50,475 nucleotides of DNA, taken from NCBI RefSeq assembly GCF_014647315.1, contig NZ_BMOY01000022.1, positions 1 to 50,475 of the forward strand. Direction: 5' to 3'. Position numbers and translations under genes: made by a program. This DNA comes from Paenalicyclobacillus cellulosilyticus. GTDB taxonomy: Bacteria; Bacillota; Bacilli; Alicyclobacillales; Alicyclobacillaceae. A model generated the notes under the pieces. The model was given only the letters and a program-made list of their open reading frames with translations. It searched no databases and was not told where the DNA came from. How positions within the stretch are numbered: position 1 is the first letter of the stretch; the number at the start of each line of letters is the position of its first letter. Positions 42,182 to 50,475 of this stretch are shown in pieces.

Positions 42182-43221
42182 CCTTGGACCTCCGCCGCAG
42201 ACTCCATCTGGGTCGCGCGCACGAACGCCGTGAGGGTTTCCCGCGCAGCACCCGAGTCAATCAGCACTTCCGCCAGGCGCACACCATCGTACAAACGGGT
42301 CGCTTTCCCGCCTACGTACAGGACCGCACCCGCGTTCAACACCACGACATCCCGTTTGGGACCGCGAGCCCCGCTCAGGACCTCCTGGATGATGCGCGCG
42401 TTCTCCTCCGCGTCGCCGCCTTGGATGGCAGCGAGATCCGCGCGCGCCAATCCCACATCTTCCGGAGCGATGGTATATTCGCAAATGCGGCCGTCTTTCA
42501 CCTCGGCCACAGCCGTCTCGCCGACGATGGAGATCTCGTCGATCCCGCCGGCACCGTGCACCACCAGCGCGTGTTCACAGCCCAGGAGCTTGAGCGCTTC
42601 GGCCATCTTGCGCACCAGGTCGAGGCGCGGCACGCCGAGCACCTGGCGCCTCACCCGAGCCGGGTTGGTCAAAGGACCCAGGAAGTTGAAAATGGTCCGA
42701 AACCCAAGCTGACGCCGCACTTCCGCCGCGTGGCGCATCGCCGGATGGAACGATTGCGCAAACAAAAAGCACAGACGGGTCTGCTGCAGACAGCGGCGCG
42801 CAGTCTCTGGATTGCCGTCGATGCGGGCACCGAGCGCTGCCAACACATCGGCGCTGCCACAGCGGCTCGAAGCGGCCCGGTTCCCATGTTTCGCCACCGG
42901 CACGCCGCCTGCGGCAGCCACAATGGCAGCTGCGGTCGAAATGTTGAACGTGTTGGCACCGTCTCCGCCCGTACCGCATGTGTCCACCGCGCCGTCCGGC
43001 ACGTTCTCCACCTGGAGCGCATGCCGGCGCATCGCGCGCGCAAAGCCGACCATCTCCTCGACCGTCTCGCCGCGCACCGCCATCGCCGTGACCAGGCTGG
43101 CGATCTGGATGGGCGAGGCGGAGCCGCTCATCAACTGGTCCATGCATGCCTCCGCCTCGGCGGCGTCGAGCGCAGACCCGGATACCACTTTTTTCAACGC
43201 ATCCATCATGGCCATGCTCAT
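42178..43221 (-). CDS. trpD: Anthranilate phosphoribosyltransferase
   Basis: A protein of 347 residues from ATG 43221. VDTCGTGGDGANTFNISTAAA (PRPP site), PVAKHGNRAASSRCGSADVLAALG and FNFLGPLTNPA are diagnostic. It transfers phosphoribose to anthranilate. It is the first trp gene here; trpE, which precedes it in Bacillus, is absent. Nine GAG triplets in perfect 5-nt register cover the ribosome site and the start codon, which points to translational control by TRAP-tryptophan. Confidence 0.96.
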   Translation of the reverse strand: MSMAMMDALKKVVSGSALDAAEAEACMDQLMSGSASPIQIASLVTAMAVRGETVEEMVGFARAMRRHALQVENVPDGAVDTCGTGGDGANTFNISTAAAIVAAAGGVPVAKHGNRAASSRCGSADVLAALGARIDGNPETARRCLQQTRLCFLFAQSFHPAMRHAAEVRRQLGFRTIFNFLGPLTNPARVRRQVLGVPRLDLVRKMAEALKLLGCEHALVVHGAGGIDEISIVGETAVAEVKDGRICEYTIAPEDVGLARADLAAIQGGDAEENARIIQEVLSGARGPKRDVVVLNAGAVLYVGGKATRLYDGVRLAEVLIDSGAARETLTAFVRATQMESAAEVQG

Positions 43222-43259
43222 CTCGCCTCATCTCCTCTCCTCTCAACTCTCCTCTGCTC
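43217..43259 (-). promoter_or_regulatory. TRAP-type RNA-binding array over the trpD start (9 GAG triplets)
   Basis: Minus strand: nine GAG triplets, each separated by exactly two nucleotides, from 43259 to 43217. The last triplet shares bases with the ATG at 43221. TRAP sites in Bacillus trp genes contain 9-11 (G/U)AG repeats with 2-3 nt spacers and block ribosome binding in trpP, pabA(trpG) and ycbK. Position at a trp gene makes the assignment strong even though mtrB is not in the window. Confidence 0.82.
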
Positions 43260-43342
43260 AAGGCAAAGCGTCGCGTGCAACCGTTCCGTGCACCCGAGCA
43301 CGCGGTGATTATGAAGCATGATACGTTGCCTTGGACCGTTCG

Positions 43343-43804
43343 TCAACCACCCGCCGCCTGCTCGCCACCGCTGCCCGCAGCTCGCTTCGTTCCAAGTTCC
43401 CCGCGTTCATCGCTGCTTGCAGCAGCGGGGCTCGGGTGCGCGATGTCCGGGCGCAGCGCCACCGCCTCGCCCAGATACACATGATGGAGCGCGTCCTGTG
43501 TCACATCGGTGTTCACGTGCACCAAGACCCGAATGCACCGCGGCAGCGATCCAGGCACCGCAATCTCGGTCGCGCACATCAGCGGCACCCACTGCCAACC
43601 GGGCAGGCTGCGCACAGCCCGGGCAGGAAAGTCGGCGTTCAAGTCCGGCGTCATCGTCAAAATGACGCTGGCGACGTCATCGGCAGCCAAGCGGTTTTGT
43701 TCGACGATCGCTTGCATCAGCCTGCGCGTGGCGTCGAAGATGGCCTCCGCCGTGTTGGCTTCGACCGTGACAGCGCCGCGAATGCCTCGCACCTTGCTCG
43801 TCAT
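43343..43804 (-). CDS. aroH: Chorismate mutase, AroH type
   Basis: A protein of 153 residues from ATG 43804, overlapping the aroB stop by 4 nt. KVRGIRGAVTVEANTAEAIFDATRRLM, SVILTMTPDLNADFPARAVR and WVPLMCATEIAVPGSLPRCIRVLVHVNTD match the trimeric AroH fold with its substrate arginines. It converts chorismate to prephenate. It is about 25 residues longer than B. subtilis AroH because of a glycine/alanine-rich tail. Confidence 0.95.
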   Translation of the reverse strand: MTSKVRGIRGAVTVEANTAEAIFDATRRLMQAIVEQNRLAADDVASVILTMTPDLNADFPARAVRSLPGWQWVPLMCATEIAVPGSLPRCIRVLVHVNTDVTQDALHHVYLGEAVALRPDIAHPSPAAASSDERGELGTKRAAGSGGEQAAGG

Positions 43805-44934
43805 GGCGCGCCCCCTCCCCCCGGTTTCCCGCCACCGGTGTCAGCGTCTGCAGCGGACCGGGACCAGGCAGCGGCAAGTTCCTCGTAACGCACGTCGCGG
43901 ACGATGACGACGTCACCCACTGCCCGCGGCAAGGCGAACGTCCAATGGTCGTCACCGTGCTTCTTATCGTGATGGAGGACCGCCACCACTTCATCCCACG
44001 GCAGTTGCGGTACGGTGACCGGGAGGCCGTGCGCCGCCAGAACCCGAATCAGCCGGTCTTTGTCGTCTGCGGACAACCAGCCGCGCCCCCACGCGATCTC
44101 GCTCTCGACACGCAGGCCGATGGCCACCGCCTCTCCGTGGTGGATCTGGTAACCAGAGACCTGTTCCACAGCGTGGCCGACCGTATGCCCGACGTTGAGC
44201 ACCATCCGCCGCCAAGCCTCGTGTTCATCCTCTTCCACGATGCGCACCTTGACCGCCGCGGCGCGCGCGATCAGTGCTTCCGCCCGCTCCGGGCCGGGAT
44301 AGGAGGTGACCGGCGCTGCCTCGAGATCCGCGAACAACTGCGGGTCGCCGATGAGGCCGTGCTTGATGACTTCCGCCATCCCGCCGCACCACTCACGCGC
44401 CGGCAAGGACGACAAGGCGGTCACGTCAAAGATGACTGCGATGGGCGGATGAAACGCTCCCACCAGGTTTTTCGCCTCCGGCAGGTTGACCGCCACCTTG
44501 CCGCCGATGCTGCTGTCATGCGCCAACAGCGTCGTCGGCACTTGAACATAACGGATGCCCCGTTGGTAGGTGGCGGCGACAAAACCGCCGAGATCGCCCA
44601 CCATGCCGCCCCCGACCGCGAGCAGGACGCCGCTGCGGCGAATGCCCGCGCGCAACATCTCTTGATACAGCCGCTCCGCGTTGGCGAACGACTTGGACGC
44701 GTCCCCGGCCGGCACCACCGCGGCGGCGACGGCGAACCCTGCCTGGCGGCAGCTGTCCATCACCCGTTCTGCGTAACCGAACCGCGCGACTTCGTCGTCG
44801 GTGACCAAGAACAGCTTGACCGTCGGATCGACCCCCCGCGCCAACAGCATCGGTCCTGTCTCGTCAAGCAATCCCGGACCGATGGTGACGTCGTACGGGC
44901 GGCGGGCGGATTGTACCCGGAGTGTCGTGGTCAC
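43801..44934 (-). CDS. aroB: 3-dehydroquinate synthase
   Basis: A protein of 377 residues from GTG 44934, overlapping the aroC stop by 4 nt. VGGGMVGDLGGFVAATYQRGIRYVQVPTTLLAHDSSIGGKVAVNLPEAKN is present in consecutive family blocks; MAEVIKHGLIGD, RMVLNVGHTVGHAVEQ and HGEAVAIGL hold the metal ligands. It makes dehydroquinate from DAHP. A glycine-rich tail (GGGKPGGGGAP) ends the protein. Confidence 0.96.
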   Translation of the reverse strand: MTTTLRVQSARRPYDVTIGPGLLDETGPMLLARGVDPTVKLFLVTDDEVARFGYAERVMDSCRQAGFAVAAAVVPAGDASKSFANAERLYQEMLRAGIRRSGVLLAVGGGMVGDLGGFVAATYQRGIRYVQVPTTLLAHDSSIGGKVAVNLPEAKNLVGAFHPPIAVIFDVTALSSLPAREWCGGMAEVIKHGLIGDPQLFADLEAAPVTSYPGPERAEALIARAAAVKVRIVEEDEHEAWRRMVLNVGHTVGHAVEQVSGYQIHHGEAVAIGLRVESEIAWGRGWLSADDKDRLIRVLAAHGLPVTVPQLPWDEVVAVLHHDKKHGDDHWTFALPRAVGDVVIVRDVRYEELAAAWSRSAADADTGGGKPGGGGAP

Positions 44935-46088
44935 CGCTGCCTCACCCGCGCCAGGTAGGCGCGCACCTGATCTTCTATCTGCGCAAGCGAATCGCCGCTG
45001 AACTTTTCGAGAAACGCTTCGGCAATCACCCACGCCACCACGTTTTCCCCGACCACGGAGGCCGCAGGCACCGCGCAATAGTCGGACCGTTCCACCGCGG
45101 CGGGTTCTGGCTGCTTCGTCCGCATATCGACACTCGGGAGCGGGTTGTACAGGGTCGAGATGGGCTTCATGGCAGCCCGGATCACGATGGGTTCTCCGTT
45201 GGTCACCCCCCCCTCGAGGCCACCCGCCCCGTTGGTCGGGCGCAGGTACCGGGACCCGTCGTGCAGGATGGCGTCGTGCACCTGTGAACCGAACCGACGC
45301 GCCGCTTCGAAACCGAGCCCGATTTCCACCCCTTTGATGGCCTGCACGCTCATGAGCGCCCCGGCCAACCGGCCATCGAGCTTCCGGTCAGGATGGACGT
45401 AGCTGCCCAAGCCGATGGGACAGCCGCGCACGATGACCTCAAAGACGCCGCCGACGGTATCTCCTTTTTCCTTCGCCTCGTCGATCTTGCGCCGCATTCG
45501 TTCCGCCGCTTCCGGGTCCGCGGCGCGCACATCGGAGGCGTCGGCGGCGGCGACGAGCGCGTCCCAATCTTCCGGCACCTGTTGCACCCGCTCGCCGCCA
45601 ATCTCGACCACGTGCGCCGTCACCTGAATCCCGAAGTGCTCCAGCAACTGCCGCGCCAAGGCGCCCGCGGCCACCATCGTCGCGGTGTTTCTTGCGCTCG
45701 CCCGCTCCAAGACGTTGCGGATGTCTTCGTGATCGTACTTGATGGCACCCGCCAGGTCGGCGTGTCCCGGACGCGGGCGCGTCACTTCCTTCAGGTTCTC
45801 CGGGGGTTCGCCGAAGACACGCATCTTCTCCGTCCAATTTTTAAAATCCCGGTTGACAATGTGCATGGTGATCGGAGACCCGAGCGTCCGCCCGAACCGA
45901 ACCCCGCTCGTGATCTCGACCGCGTCCGCTTCAATCTGCATTCGCCGTCCCCGGCCGTAACCGAGTTGCCGGCGCCGCAATTGCTCGTCGATCTTCTCCT
46001 TCGACACCGGCAGATGGCTGGGAAATCCCTCGACGATGACCGTCAACTGCGGCCCGTGGGATTCCCCTGCACTCAGATACCGAATCAT
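44931..46088 (-). CDS. aroC: Chorismate synthase
   Basis: A protein of 385 residues from ATG 46088; AGAGGTG lies 11 nt upstream. MIRYLSAGESHGPQLTVIVEGFPSHLP is the characteristic N-terminus; GYGRGRRM, GHADLAGAIKYDHEDIRNVLERASARNTA and the late RTKQPEPAAVERSDYCAVPAASVVGE match signature regions. It forms chorismate from EPSP using reduced FMN. First gene of the aro-trp-tyr cluster (aroF in B. subtilis naming). Confidence 0.97.
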   Translation of the reverse strand: MIRYLSAGESHGPQLTVIVEGFPSHLPVSKEKIDEQLRRRQLGYGRGRRMQIEADAVEITSGVRFGRTLGSPITMHIVNRDFKNWTEKMRVFGEPPENLKEVTRPRPGHADLAGAIKYDHEDIRNVLERASARNTATMVAAGALARQLLEHFGIQVTAHVVEIGGERVQQVPEDWDALVAAADASDVRAADPEAAERMRRKIDEAKEKGDTVGGVFEVIVRGCPIGLGSYVHPDRKLDGRLAGALMSVQAIKGVEIGLGFEAARRFGSQVHDAILHDGSRYLRPTNGAGGLEGGVTNGEPIVIRAAMKPISTLYNPLPSVDMRTKQPEPAAVERSDYCAVPAASVVGENVVAWVIAEAFLEKFSGDSLAQIEDQVRAYLARVRQR

Positions 46089-46130
46089 GCGGTTCGCCAC
46101 ACCTCTCCCCACACCGTATGTATCCGATGT

Positions 46131-46136
46131 ATTATA
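46131..46136 (-). promoter_or_regulatory. Extended -10 (TGT-TATAAT) upstream of aroC
   Basis: A perfect TATAAT with an upstream TGT, 43 nt before the aroC ATG on the minus strand; no clear -35. Probable promoter of the aromatic supercluster. Confidence 0.55.
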
Positions 46137-46180
46137 ACACGTCATGGCCGCACCGGGGCGAAAGCGCACGTGCCAACGTG

Positions 46181-47266
46181 TCAACGGTTGCCTTCGCTGT
46201 CGATACCGCCCGGAGGATGCGCAGATGTCACCAACCGTGTCAACGCGGAAAAATCGGCAGCCAATTCGTCCCACACGGAGGCATCCCCGCCTGCCAGACG
46301 CCAGTATGCCTGCATGTCCTCTGGCGGCAGAGCGGATAACCTGTGCAAGTCGCCGCGCAGCGGATGCAGCCAGGCGAGCTGCAAGGCGTGCAACGCTTGC
46401 CGGGACAAGGGGCTCGCCACACCGCCGGGCAGCCCGTCCTGCGGGTGCGCCCAGGCGTTGTATTCGCGGTCGGCGACCAGAGGCAGACCGATGGCCGCCA
46501 TGTGCAAGCGGATCTGGTGGGTGCGGCCGGTCTCCAGCACGACGTGCGCCAACGCGATGGTCCCAGCTTCCCGGACAATGCGAAAGTGGGTGATGGCAGG
46601 TTGGCCGTCTGCGGAAATGACCCGTTTGGACGGCTTGGCCGGGTCAGGTGCGATGGGCAAGCGGATGGTGTGCCACGAACCGTGCGCGTATTCTCTGCGC
46701 ACCTGGTGGACCAATGCCGCATACGCGCGGTGAATGGCCCCTTGCTGCAGCGCCCGGTCGAACAGATGGTGGGCATGTGCGTGTTTGGCGAACATCACCA
46801 ACCCCGAGGTGTCGCGGTCCAGGCGGTGCACGCAATGAGGCACCTCACCGGCGTCCGCCAAATACGCGCGCAACCCAGCGAGCAACGATCCGCCGCGTTC
46901 TTTGGACGACGGATGCGTGAGCACGCCAGCCGGTTTATTGACGACGAGGATATCCTCATCCTCGTAGCGGATGTCGAGCGGCATCGGTTCAGGAGGCACT
47001 TCGCTCTCTTCCGCAGGCAATGCCACTTCCACCAAGTCGTGGGCACGGACGCGATCGATGAGGCGAGCGGGCTTGCCGTTGACGAACACCGCGGCGTCGT
47101 GACGAAGTGTGCGCAAGAGCCGGCGCGACATGCCCAGTTCTGTGCGGAGGACATCCTTCAGCATGCGGCCTTCCCAGCCGGGATCCACCCGCAGCGCGTA
47201 CGTGCGACGTACGCGCGCAGAAAGCTCGCGCACGTCCTGTACCGGCACGCCTTCCCCTGCTTCCAT
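46181..47266 (-). CDS. RluA-family pseudouridine synthase
   Basis: About 361 residues from ATG 47266; the start is uncertain and the GTG at about 47248 after AGGGGAAGGC is an alternative. An S4-like RNA-binding region (RMLKDVLRTELGMSRRLLRTLRHDAAVFVNG) precedes the catalytic domain, with DILVVNKPAGVLTHPS, the HRLDRDTSGLVMFAK active site (catalytic D) and VLETGRTHQIRLHMAAIGLPLVADREY. It isomerises uridine in rRNA or tRNA; the target is not assignable. It has the same orientation as aroC, 92 nt upstream of it. Confidence 0.92.
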   Translation of the reverse strand: MEAGEGVPVQDVRELSARVRRTYALRVDPGWEGRMLKDVLRTELGMSRRLLRTLRHDAAVFVNGKPARLIDRVRAHDLVEVALPAEESEVPPEPMPLDIRYEDEDILVVNKPAGVLTHPSSKERGGSLLAGLRAYLADAGEVPHCVHRLDRDTSGLVMFAKHAHAHHLFDRALQQGAIHRAYAALVHQVRREYAHGSWHTIRLPIAPDPAKPSKRVISADGQPAITHFRIVREAGTIALAHVVLETGRTHQIRLHMAAIGLPLVADREYNAWAHPQDGLPGGVASPLSRQALHALQLAWLHPLRGDLHRLSALPPEDMQAYWRLAGGDASVWDELAADFSALTRLVTSAHPPGGIDSEGNR

Positions 47267-47492
47267 CCCCGCAATCCCTGCCTTTGCTCCGTTCTGATGC
47301 CGCGTACCGCTTCTCCCTTCACGTTGCGGCGCGAGCACACGCGCAACAGCCCCGTTCAGGCGCAAGCTCCGCGGCGCATCCAAACGCATACAAAAAGGTA
47401 TACGCCTCACCTCCGCCCAGACAAGCCGGCAACCCGAGGCTTGACGAGCAAAACGGAGGGAGACGTATACCCGGCAGCGTTCGAACGGTTTG

Positions 47493-47568
<76 letters not shown>

Positions 47569-47607
47569 ACTTCCCGTAAAGCGACGCGATTGCCTCACGC
47601 AGTTAGG

Positions 47608-47636
47608 AGTATACTGCACGTGTCGGTCCGCGTCAA
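47608..47636 (-). promoter_or_regulatory. Promoter of tRNA-Gly
   Basis: TTGACG (47631-47636), a 17-nt spacer and TATACT (47608-47613) on the minus strand, 40 nt upstream of the tRNA. Confidence 0.85.
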
Positions 47637-47640
47637 GTGG

Positions 47641-47663
47641 AAAAGGGGCCACGGCATGGCCCC
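47641..47663 (-). terminator. Intrinsic terminator of hsp20
   Basis: Minus strand GGGGCCA, a 5-nt TGCCG loop, TGGCCCC, then TTTT. It lies 15 nt after the hsp20 stop and just ahead of the tRNA promoter. Confidence 0.85.
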
Positions 47664-47677
47664 ATCCGATATGATGC

Positions 47678-48109
47678 TCAATGAAATTCCACATCAATCA
47701 CTTGACCGCCCCGCCCGCTCACCTTGGGCAGCCGTACTTCCAGCACGCCGTTGCGGTACGCTGCCTTGGCGCCCCGTTCATCCACCGGCGACGGCAGCGG
47801 CACGGTCCGGGAAAAGCGCCCGAAAAACCGCTCACTGCGGAACACGTGCTCGCCCTGCGTCGTTGCGTGGCGTTCGATTTGCCCAGACAGGTGCAGGTGT
47901 TGATCGTGCACGCGGATCTGCACGTCCTCTTTCCGCTCCAGGCCCGGGATTTCCGCCGTCACAACGACCTCGTTCGGTGTCTCCCGCACATCCACCGGAA
48001 TGCGCGGGAGGGTCGACCAGGGCTTGGTCCACTCTCCATCGAACAAGTCGGGGAGATTCCCGAATTCACGCCGCCATACGCCGAGGGGATCCAGCGGAAC
48101 CCATGACAT
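47678..48109 (-). CDS. Small heat-shock protein, Hsp20/alpha-crystallin family
   Basis: A protein of 143 residues from ATG 48109, behind GGAGGTGAAGGGC. The alpha-crystallin domain spans about 42-135: IPVDVRETPNEVVVTAEIPGLERKEDVQIRVHDQHLHLSG, RSERFFGRFSRTVPLPSPVD and the conserved GVLEVRLPK (a GxLxxxxPK end motif). ATP-independent holdase chaperone. Monocistronic, with its own terminator. No CIRCE element was found upstream. Confidence 0.95.
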   Translation of the reverse strand: MSWVPLDPLGVWRREFGNLPDLFDGEWTKPWSTLPRIPVDVRETPNEVVVTAEIPGLERKEDVQIRVHDQHLHLSGQIERHATTQGEHVFRSERFFGRFSRTVPLPSPVDERGAKAAYRNGVLEVRLPKVSGRGGQVIDVEFH

Positions 48110-48242
48110 GCCCTTCACCTCCATCCCGTTTGTCCATCAACGTGCGTCATCCGCGGCGGCATGAGTCAGGGACATGTTGGTTCCTCTTCTATGCGTATCC
48201 TGGCGAGCGGCGCGGTGTGCGGGCGAACGGGAACACCCGGAA

Positions 48243-49019
48243 TCACACGTCGCGCCGCAGCGGCAACCACTCCAACACGCGTTGGATCTTGAGGTCCCAG
48301 TACCCCCACTCATGGCTGCCCGGCTCTTCCTCATAGGTCAACGGCAGGCCGAGTTCGCGCGCGTGCGCCATAAACCGGCGGTTGTCGGCGTAGAGAAAAT
48401 CTTCCGTGCCACAGCACTGGTACAACAGCGGTTTGGGTCCATCCGACTTCGCCACCCGCTCCGCCAAGGCGAACAAATCGTCATCGCTGCCGCGCACCCG
48501 GGACGGATCGCCAAAAATGTTTCGCCACTCCTCTGTCCCCGCTGCGGCGCGTGCCGCCACGTCGAGTGCGCCGGAGAGACTCGCGGCCGCGGCAAACCGG
48601 TCGGGATGGCGCAGTGCCAGTTTGAACGCGCCGTACCCTCCCATCGACAGGCCGGCGACGAAATTGTCTTCCCGAGCCGCCGACAACGGGAAGAAGGAAC
48701 GGGCGATGGCTGGCAGCTCCTCGCTGATGAACGTCCAGTACTTGAGGCCATGCGCCATATCGGTGTAGAAGCTGCGGTGGACGGCAGGCATCACCACTGC
48801 CAAGCCGAGCGGCGCGACATACCGTTCAATGGAGGTGCGGCGGACCCAGATGGTATGGTCATCCGACATGCCGTGCAACAAGTACAGGGTCGGGTGTTTC
48901 CCGTCGCGGGCGGCACCCGTCAAACCGATCTGGTTGTGTGTCGATTGCGGCAGAATCACGTACATGGAACAAGACAATCCAAGCACTTCAGAAAAGAAAT
49001 CACAATGGATCAGCGCCAC
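48243..49019 (-). CDS. Alpha/beta-hydrolase esterase (tributyrin esterase / FrmB-like)
   Basis: A protein of 258 residues. The GTG at 49019 follows GGAGG by 8 nt; the ATG at 49025 is too close to it. The N-terminus [25 protein letters not shown] is typical of this esterase group; [16 protein letters not shown] is the oxyanion loop, [17 protein letters not shown] contains the nucleophile serine, and [11 protein letters not shown] and GSHEWGYWD supply the Asp and His. It hydrolyses short-chain esters. It is 27 nt after the MFS gene and probably co-transcribed. Confidence 0.92.
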   Translation of the reverse strand: MALIHCDFFSEVLGLSCSMYVILPQSTHNQIGLTGAARDGKHPTLYLLHGMSDDHTIWVRRTSIERYVAPLGLAVVMPAVHRSFYTDMAHGLKYWTFISEELPAIARSFFPLSAAREDNFVAGLSMGGYGAFKLALRHPDRFAAAASLSGALDVAARAAAGTEEWRNIFGDPSRVRGSDDDLFALAERVAKSDGPKPLLYQCCGTEDFLYADNRRFMAHARELGLPLTYEEEPGSHEWGYWDLKIQRVLEWLPLRRDV

Positions 49020-49046
49020 AATCATCCCTCCTGGACATCCAATATC

Positions 49047-50300
49047 TTACACATGGCGATGCGAAACCGGTATCCACTTCCGCACGGCGCTCGTGCGCTC
49101 CGGACGCGGCCGGCCGAACACCGCCAAGGTGATGGCGCCCAGCAAACCGAGGAAGGAAGAGAAGAAAAAGATCCATGTATCCGGGACGGCATGAGACAAG
49201 CTGGTGCTGACGAGCGGAGCCAACGTCCCGCGCACCCCGAACAGCATCAGATGCAATCCGAACGCCACCGCCTCCTGGCCGGGTGCGGCCCGAAAGACAT
49301 ACGAAAGACAGCCGATGTCCCAGGTGGCGTCGCCGATGCCTTGACATCCGCTGCCGAGGATGACGGCGGGATACGTCCCCCACAAGGCATAAAACAACGG
49401 CACGGAGAGGTACGCCCCGATGCCGACGAACATCGCGGCGCGCGGCGACCAACGGTCGATGACCCAACCCATCAACAAGTACGCGACGAGCAGGCAGGCG
49501 TAGTACATGATGCGCGTCCAACTGATTTGGGTGTCGGTCAGCCCCAGGGTGTGAACCTGGTAAATCTGATAGAGCGGGTTCGCGAGCAGGTTGGCGAATC
49601 CGGATAAGGTCGTCGCAGCCAAAAACACCCCCAATGCGCGGTTGCCCCGCAACACCTGCCATTGATCCCGCAACCTCACCACGGCGCGCGTGTGGTCTGC
49701 GGCGACAGGCTCCACTTCGCGCACCTGCGAAAACACGAGGATGGATGTGACGCCCGCGGCGGCGGCCGCCCAAAGCGGACCCGCATCCCCGGCCGATTGC
49801 AACCATATCCCGAGACCAAACGTCACCGGCAACAGACAACTGCCCATCGCCACGCGCACGTACCCCATGAGACGGCCGCGCAGTTGCGGCGGGTACATCC
49901 GGGTCACGAGCGCAGCGTAGGCGGGTGCTTGCACCCCACCCAGGAAATTGATGAACAACGCGATGGCGACGAACACCCACGGGGTGGACCAGACCGCCAC
50001 CACGGCGAGCGACAACCTGGCGAAGAGGTTGGGCCACACAACAAACGGCTTCAGGCGGCGGCCCTGGAGGAGGTTGGCCCAGAGCGGGGAAAACAACAGC
50101 CCGATGGCCGGTGCGGCGGTGAGCAAGCCGACTTGAAAGTTCGAAGCGCCGTGCCGCAACGCCATGGGCGTGTAGAACTGGCCGAACACCGCGGAAAACA
50201 GGCTGATGAACATCGCCGAGGTCAAGTCCCAGCGAAAGTTCGCCCACGTCTCCGGCCGCATCTGCATGCCTAAGCGCGTGAGGATTTCTTCGTTCTCCAT
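49047..50300 (-). CDS. MFS transporter
   Basis: A protein of 417 residues from ATG 50300 (AAGGGGTAAAGCA). Twelve hydrophobic helices; the NFRWDLTSAMFISLFSAVFGQFYTPMALRHGAS start, the GRLMGYVRVAMGS loop (MFS motif A-like) and ISWTRIMYYACLLVAYLLMGWVIDRWSPR mark the major facilitator fold. No substrate can be assigned; drug/H+ antiport is one possibility. Co-directional with the esterase downstream. Confidence 0.85.
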   Translation of the reverse strand: MENEEILTRLGMQMRPETWANFRWDLTSAMFISLFSAVFGQFYTPMALRHGASNFQVGLLTAAPAIGLLFSPLWANLLQGRRLKPFVVWPNLFARLSLAVVAVWSTPWVFVAIALFINFLGGVQAPAYAALVTRMYPPQLRGRLMGYVRVAMGSCLLPVTFGLGIWLQSAGDAGPLWAAAAAGVTSILVFSQVREVEPVAADHTRAVVRLRDQWQVLRGNRALGVFLAATTLSGFANLLANPLYQIYQVHTLGLTDTQISWTRIMYYACLLVAYLLMGWVIDRWSPRAAMFVGIGAYLSVPLFYALWGTYPAVILGSGCQGIGDATWDIGCLSYVFRAAPGQEAVAFGLHLMLFGVRGTLAPLVSTSLSHAVPDTWIFFFSSFLGLLGAITLAVFGRPRPERTSAVRKWIPVSHRHV

Positions 50301-50333
50301 TGCTTTACCCCTTCGGTTCGTCGTTCCCTGAGC

Positions 50334-50360
50334 AGTATAGCACACGGGCGGCCGTGTCAA
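50334..50360 (-). promoter_or_regulatory. Candidate promoter of the MFS-esterase unit
   Basis: TTGACA (50355-50360) and TATACT (50334-50339) with a 15-nt spacer on the minus strand. Both boxes are near consensus, but the spacing is shorter than the usual 16-18 nt, so activity may be weak or regulated. Confidence 0.5.
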
Positions 50361-50475
50361 CTCACGAAAAAATCTAACCCAAGGGGAAGTGGATCACTCA
50401 TATAAAAATCAAACTATTTGACCCTCCACTTTGGGCAGTTCAGGAGCCGGTTGGGGCGGCGTCGCTGTGGATAAC

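Noticed and set aside
44500..44540. Apparent one-residue deletion in the AroB LLAxDSS motif
   Set aside because: LLAHDSS is the normal form in Bacillus-type AroB.

Overview
The window is GC-rich and densely coded. It comes from the core chromosome of a spore-forming, bacillithiol-using Bacillota. Gene order follows the Bacillus subtilis aroC-aroB-aroH-trp-tyrA / ypiB-ypiF-qcr / ypjC-ypjD-dapB-mgsA-bshA-cca-birA / dinG-ypmA-ypmB-dnaD neighbourhood. The base composition and the many GTG/TTG starts fit an Alicyclobacillaceae-like thermophile or acidophile, but that placement is inference. No rRNA, IS element, prophage or CRISPR array was seen. Most of the window is conserved housekeeping sequence; the unusual material is mainly regulatory.

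Left end (1-5028, minus strand): a leucine-type T-box leader with a consensus promoter drives leuA. LeuA is followed by two tandem paralogous SAM-dependent methyltransferase genes, one of them damaged by two compensating indels, and then by two adjacent nucleotidyltransferase genes (the last runs off the window). Both methyltransferase start regions carry arrays of GAG triplets with 2-3 nt spacers. The array before the damaged copy has exactly 11 triplets in perfect 5-nt register. This is the signature of a site for TRAP, the tryptophan-sensing RNA-binding protein.

Middle left (5240-20408): DUF488 plus a polytopic membrane protein; MOSC protein; aroA; dnaD; a short FtsH-like AAA metalloprotease with a single-pass membrane partner; tseB (ypmB); ypmA; surE; the methionine-salvage genes mtnP-mtnA-mtaD; and dinG, whose N-terminal exonuclease domain has lost its catalytic acids.

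Middle (20484-33386): TPR protein, birA, cca, bshA, mgsA, dapB and ypjD form one minus-strand run. Then come ylbJ (+), uppP (-), a YkvI-like transporter (+), a YitT/YpjC protein (+), and qcrC/qcrB (-). qcrBC has its own promoter, and the Rieske gene qcrA is absent from its expected place.

Right (33425-50475): ypiF, ypiB, a helicase-associated-domain protein, and the aromatic supercluster aroC-aroB-aroH-trpD-trpC-trpF-trpB-trpA-aroF-tyrA. trpE is missing between aroH and trpD, where a second perfect GAG array (9 triplets) overlaps the trpD start codon. Next are an RluA-type pseudouridine synthase, tRNA-Gly(CCC), hsp20, an esterase and an MFS permease. Together the T-box and the TRAP-like arrays suggest that leucine status, and tryptophan status at two separate loci, control a branched-chain/aromatic amino-acid programme that includes an uncharacterised methyltransferase family.
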